From NCBI GenBank assembly GCA_014208095.1, contig JACHMT010000003.1, positions 310,001-374,000 on the forward strand: a stretch of 64,000 bases of DNA. Direction: 5' to 3'. Positions 62,307 through 64,000 of this stretch are shown piece after piece. The position numbers were made by a program, and so were the translations under genes. Each line of letters starts with the position of its first letter. Within the stretch, counting starts at the first letter, position 1. This stretch comes from Actinospineispora eucalypti. Lineage in GTDB: Bacteria > Actinomycetota > Actinomycetes > Mycobacteriales > Pseudonocardiaceae. Under the pieces are notes generated by a model. That model was not told where the DNA came from, did not search any database, and saw only the letters and a list, made by a program, of their open reading frames with translations.

Positions 62307-63152
62307 GTCGGGGGTGGAGAGGAGGCGGATGAGCTCGGCGAGTTCGTCCGCGGTGAAGGTTCGGCGGATCGCGTCGGCCGCTGCCCGCGGGGTGCTGACC
62401 CGGATGCTCCGGGCCGGCTTCTTCTCCGGCTCGTCCGCCTTGATCCGCCGGTACGGCTTGCCCGCCGCAAAGATCTTCCGCTGCTCCACGACCGGCAGTT
62501 CGCCGATCTCGCGGGCCCGTTCGATGGTCAGCTCGCCGTGCTCAAGCGCCTGGCGGAGCTCCGGGATCAGCTTGAGCAGGGCCAACCGCTGCACCACGTA
62601 CATGTGCGACTTGCCGATCCGCCGGCCCAGCTCGCGCTTGGAGATGGACGAGGTGCGCAGCACTTCGCTCATCGCCTCCGCCTCCAGCAGCGGCGGCAGA
62701 TCCTTGCGCTGGCCGTTCTCCACCAGCATGACCTCGTACATCGAGGTCACCTGATCGTCGTTCACCAGGATGCCGACCTGGTCGAGCGGCGCCATCCGGG
62801 CCGCCCGCAGCCGACGGTTGCCGATCAGCACCACCCATCGGGCGTCGCCGACCGCCTCCCCCTGGTCCGGGAACTCGTCCAGGTACCTGGACGAGGAGCA
62901 CACCACCAGCGGCTGGATGACGCCGTGCACCCTGATGGTCTCGGCCATCTCGGCGAGCTCGTCGTCCTTGCCGGTGGGCCGTTTGTTCAGCGGGTTGGTG
63001 GTGACCGTGCCGATCGGTACCAGCCGCACTCCCTCGGCGCTGGGTGGCTCGTTCACCACCGGCTCCGGGACGACGGAGACCGGGTAGCTCGGCGGACCGG
63101 CCGCTTCGAGGTCATCGGTCGCCAGTTCGGCCAGGTTGACGCGCTTGCCCAT
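62301..63152 (-). CDS. parB: ParB-type partition protein
   Basis: 283 aa, ATG 63152 overlapping the parA stop (ATGA). ParB domain: VRLVPIGTVTTNPLNKRPTG, VHGVIQPLVV, and the CTP-binding-type motif VLIGNRRLRAARM in place of GERRxRA. The central helix-turn-helix is KRELGRRIGKSHMYVVQRLA, then a C-terminal dimerisation segment. A ParB of this kind spreads from parS and is moved by ParA. The divergence from chromosomal ParB, the small size and the Rep-like neighbour suggest a plasmid or integrated element. Confidence 0.92.
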   Translation of the reverse strand: MGKRVNLAELATDDLEAAGPPSYPVSVVPEPVVNEPPSAEGVRLVPIGTVTTNPLNKRPTGKDDELAEMAETIRVHGVIQPLVVCSSSRYLDEFPDQGEAVGDARWVVLIGNRRLRAARMAPLDQVGILVNDDQVTSMYEVMLVENGQRKDLPPLLEAEAMSEVLRTSSISKRELGRRIGKSHMYVVQRLALLKLIPELRQALEHGELTIERAREIGELPVVEQRKIFAAGKPYRRIKADEPEKKPARSIRVSTPRAAADAIRRTFTADELAELIRLLSTPDL

Positions 63153-63877
63153 CACGCGACCCCCGCCCCGGGCCCGGTGGAAACGGCGTTTCCACTGTGG
63201 CCGGGTTTGACCTGGGAGGTCAGCCCGCCCAGCACCTCCAACGCCAGCTTGAAGAAGTCCTGCCTGGCCTCCAGGGCAACCCGGTTCTTCGGGTACTGCA
63301 CCACCGTGACGCCCTCGGCGGCCGCGCGCGCGTGCAACTTGTAGCGACGGATGACGGTGTTGAAGGTGGGGAACCGCTTGAGGGCCAGGTAGTCCCGGGT
63401 CTGCTTGAGGTCCGTCTCCCCGTCGCGCGGGTCCCAGTTGTTGATGAGCACCCGCCAGGGCACACCGATCGGCGCGATCACCTTCTGGATGGTCCGGGCG
63501 GCCGGCGAGAAGGCCAACGGCTCCGGCTCGACCGGCACGATCACGTCGTCCGCCTGGCGCAGCACTTCTTCCAGGATCGGCTGGTTCTCCAGCGAGCCGG
63601 GGGTGTCTACGAAGATGTGCGCGTACCGGGTGATGGCGCGCAGCTTGGACAGCACCCGAGGGTTGTCGTCGCACTGCTCGAAGTCGAACGGCAGCTCGTC
63701 GCCGACCCGGGTCGCCCACTCCAGCATCGAGGCCTGGGGATCCGTGGACACGCCGAGCACCGGGGTTTCCTCCGGGGTACGCCCCAGGGTATCCGCGACG
63801 ACGGCGGCGAGATTCACGGTGACGGTGGTCTTGCCGACCCCGCCCTTCTGGTTGGCAATGACGTGTACGTGTGCCAC
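63152..63877 (-). CDS. parA: ParA-type partition ATPase
   Basis: 241 aa, GTG at 63877 with GGAGG seven bases upstream. Walker A motif NQKGGVGKTTVTVN near the start, Walker A' STDPQAS, Walker B HIFVDTPGS. No N-terminal DNA-binding domain, so type Ib-like or chromosomal-like short ParA. It forms an operon with parB through an ATGA overlap. Its 3' end contains a perfect candidate parS (63177-63195). Confidence 0.92.
   Translation of the reverse strand: MAHVHVIANQKGGVGKTTVTVNLAAVVADTLGRTPEETPVLGVSTDPQASMLEWATRVGDELPFDFEQCDDNPRVLSKLRAITRYAHIFVDTPGSLENQPILEEVLRQADDVIVPVEPEPLAFSPAARTIQKVIAPIGVPWRVLINNWDPRDGETDLKQTRDYLALKRFPTFNTVIRRYKLHARAAAEGVTVVQYPKNRVALEARQDFFKLALEVLGGLTSQVKPGHSGNAVSTGPGAGVA
63177..63195. 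promoter_or_regulatory. Candidate parS site 2 in the parA 3' end
   Basis: GTGGAAACGGCGTTTCCAC: perfect 8-base arms around GGC. It is unlike the usual chromosomal parS (TGTTTCACGTGAAACA), as expected for a separate partition system. Confidence 0.75.
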
Positions 63878-63883
63878 AGCTGA

Positions 63884-64000
63884 ACCTCCGTGTGCTTCCC
63901 GACCGCGAACGGCCGGTACTTCGGATGGCTTGTGGAGATCAGCATTTCATTCCCGGGTTGCGCCGCTGCGCTGGGTATGCAAGTAAGTTGTACGTTTGAC
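63884..64000. other. Upstream region of parAB
   Basis: 117 bases to the window edge, with no gene seen. It should contain the parAB promoter on the minus strand. GGAGG for parA is at its inner end. No further copy of the parS palindrome is seen. Confidence 0.5.

Noticed and set aside
62288..63195. Standard chromosomal parS near parAB
   Set aside because: The sequence TGTTTCACGTGAAACA or a close variant was not seen; the palindromes present are of another type.
1..64000. CRISPR array, rRNA or tRNA genes
   Set aside because: I saw no evenly spaced direct repeats with unique spacers, no rRNA sequence and no convincing tRNA cloverleaf.

Overview
The window is very GC-rich DNA with strong G/C third-position bias, frequent GTG starts and start/stop overlaps. 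Gene content (graspetide cluster, helix-turn-helix/TPR regulators, glycerol/Dha genes, ParAB plus a Rep-like protein) points to a filamentous actinomycete, most likely a Pseudonocardiaceae relative. That is inference from gene content; there is no rRNA in the window.

Region 1 (11-21552) is dominated by one open frame of about 6112 residues, possibly open at the left edge. It strings together membrane segments, a duplicated unknown module, an internal ECF-sigma-like segment with a zinc-finger motif, three HExxH metalloprotease-like modules, two trypsin-like modules, three winged-helix repeat blocks, a kinase-like segment and a C-terminal APH-type kinase. It is followed by an unknown protein, a stand-alone trypsin-like protein, a second trypsin-like gene that is frameshifted and has lost its triad, and an AraC regulator.

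Region 2 (21834-26003) is minus-strand metabolism: an NTF2-like protein with a membrane protein, and a DUF3311 / CstA / small Cys-protein operon.

Region 3 (26004-39465) holds a second giant gene on the minus strand (4073 residues). It looks like a membrane-anchored polymorphic toxin with helical repeats, a long Cys-rich repeat stalk, coiled coil, a hydrophobic pre-toxin segment, two papain-fold-like domains around a kinase-like domain, and a C-terminal ADP-ribosyltransferase-like domain. A 1.2 kb non-coding region upstream has TGGCCA clusters and nested inverted repeats. The two giants share a kinase-like signature, which suggests related biology.

Region 4 (39466-46948) has a sodium/solute symporter, an ECF sigma factor with a small membrane protein, and a graspetide (ATP-grasp RiPP) cluster: XRE/TPR regulator, three small Cys proteins, precursor, ATP-grasp ligase and an isoaspartyl-type methyltransferase. 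A fragment of a short-chain dehydrogenase and a 45-residue ORF follow.

Region 5 (46956-57342) carries an atypical response regulator and a split glycerol/dihydroxyacetone regulon: glpF-dhaK on the minus strand, an IclR regulator, and dhaL-dhaM(HPr-EI) 4.5 kb away. The two operons have nearly the same promoter and the same TTCGACAWTGTCGAA operator. Between them lie a secreted Cys protein, gene debris and a second XRE/TPR regulator with small Cys and membrane proteins.

Region 6 (57549-64000) has a thioesterase-like gene, an epoxide hydrolase pseudogene, a Fic toxin with a hybrid Phd/VbhA-like antitoxin, a small DNA-binding-like protein, a Rep-like protein with a structured leader, and parA-parB flanked by two candidate parS palindromes. 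This end looks like the maintenance region of a plasmid or integrated element.
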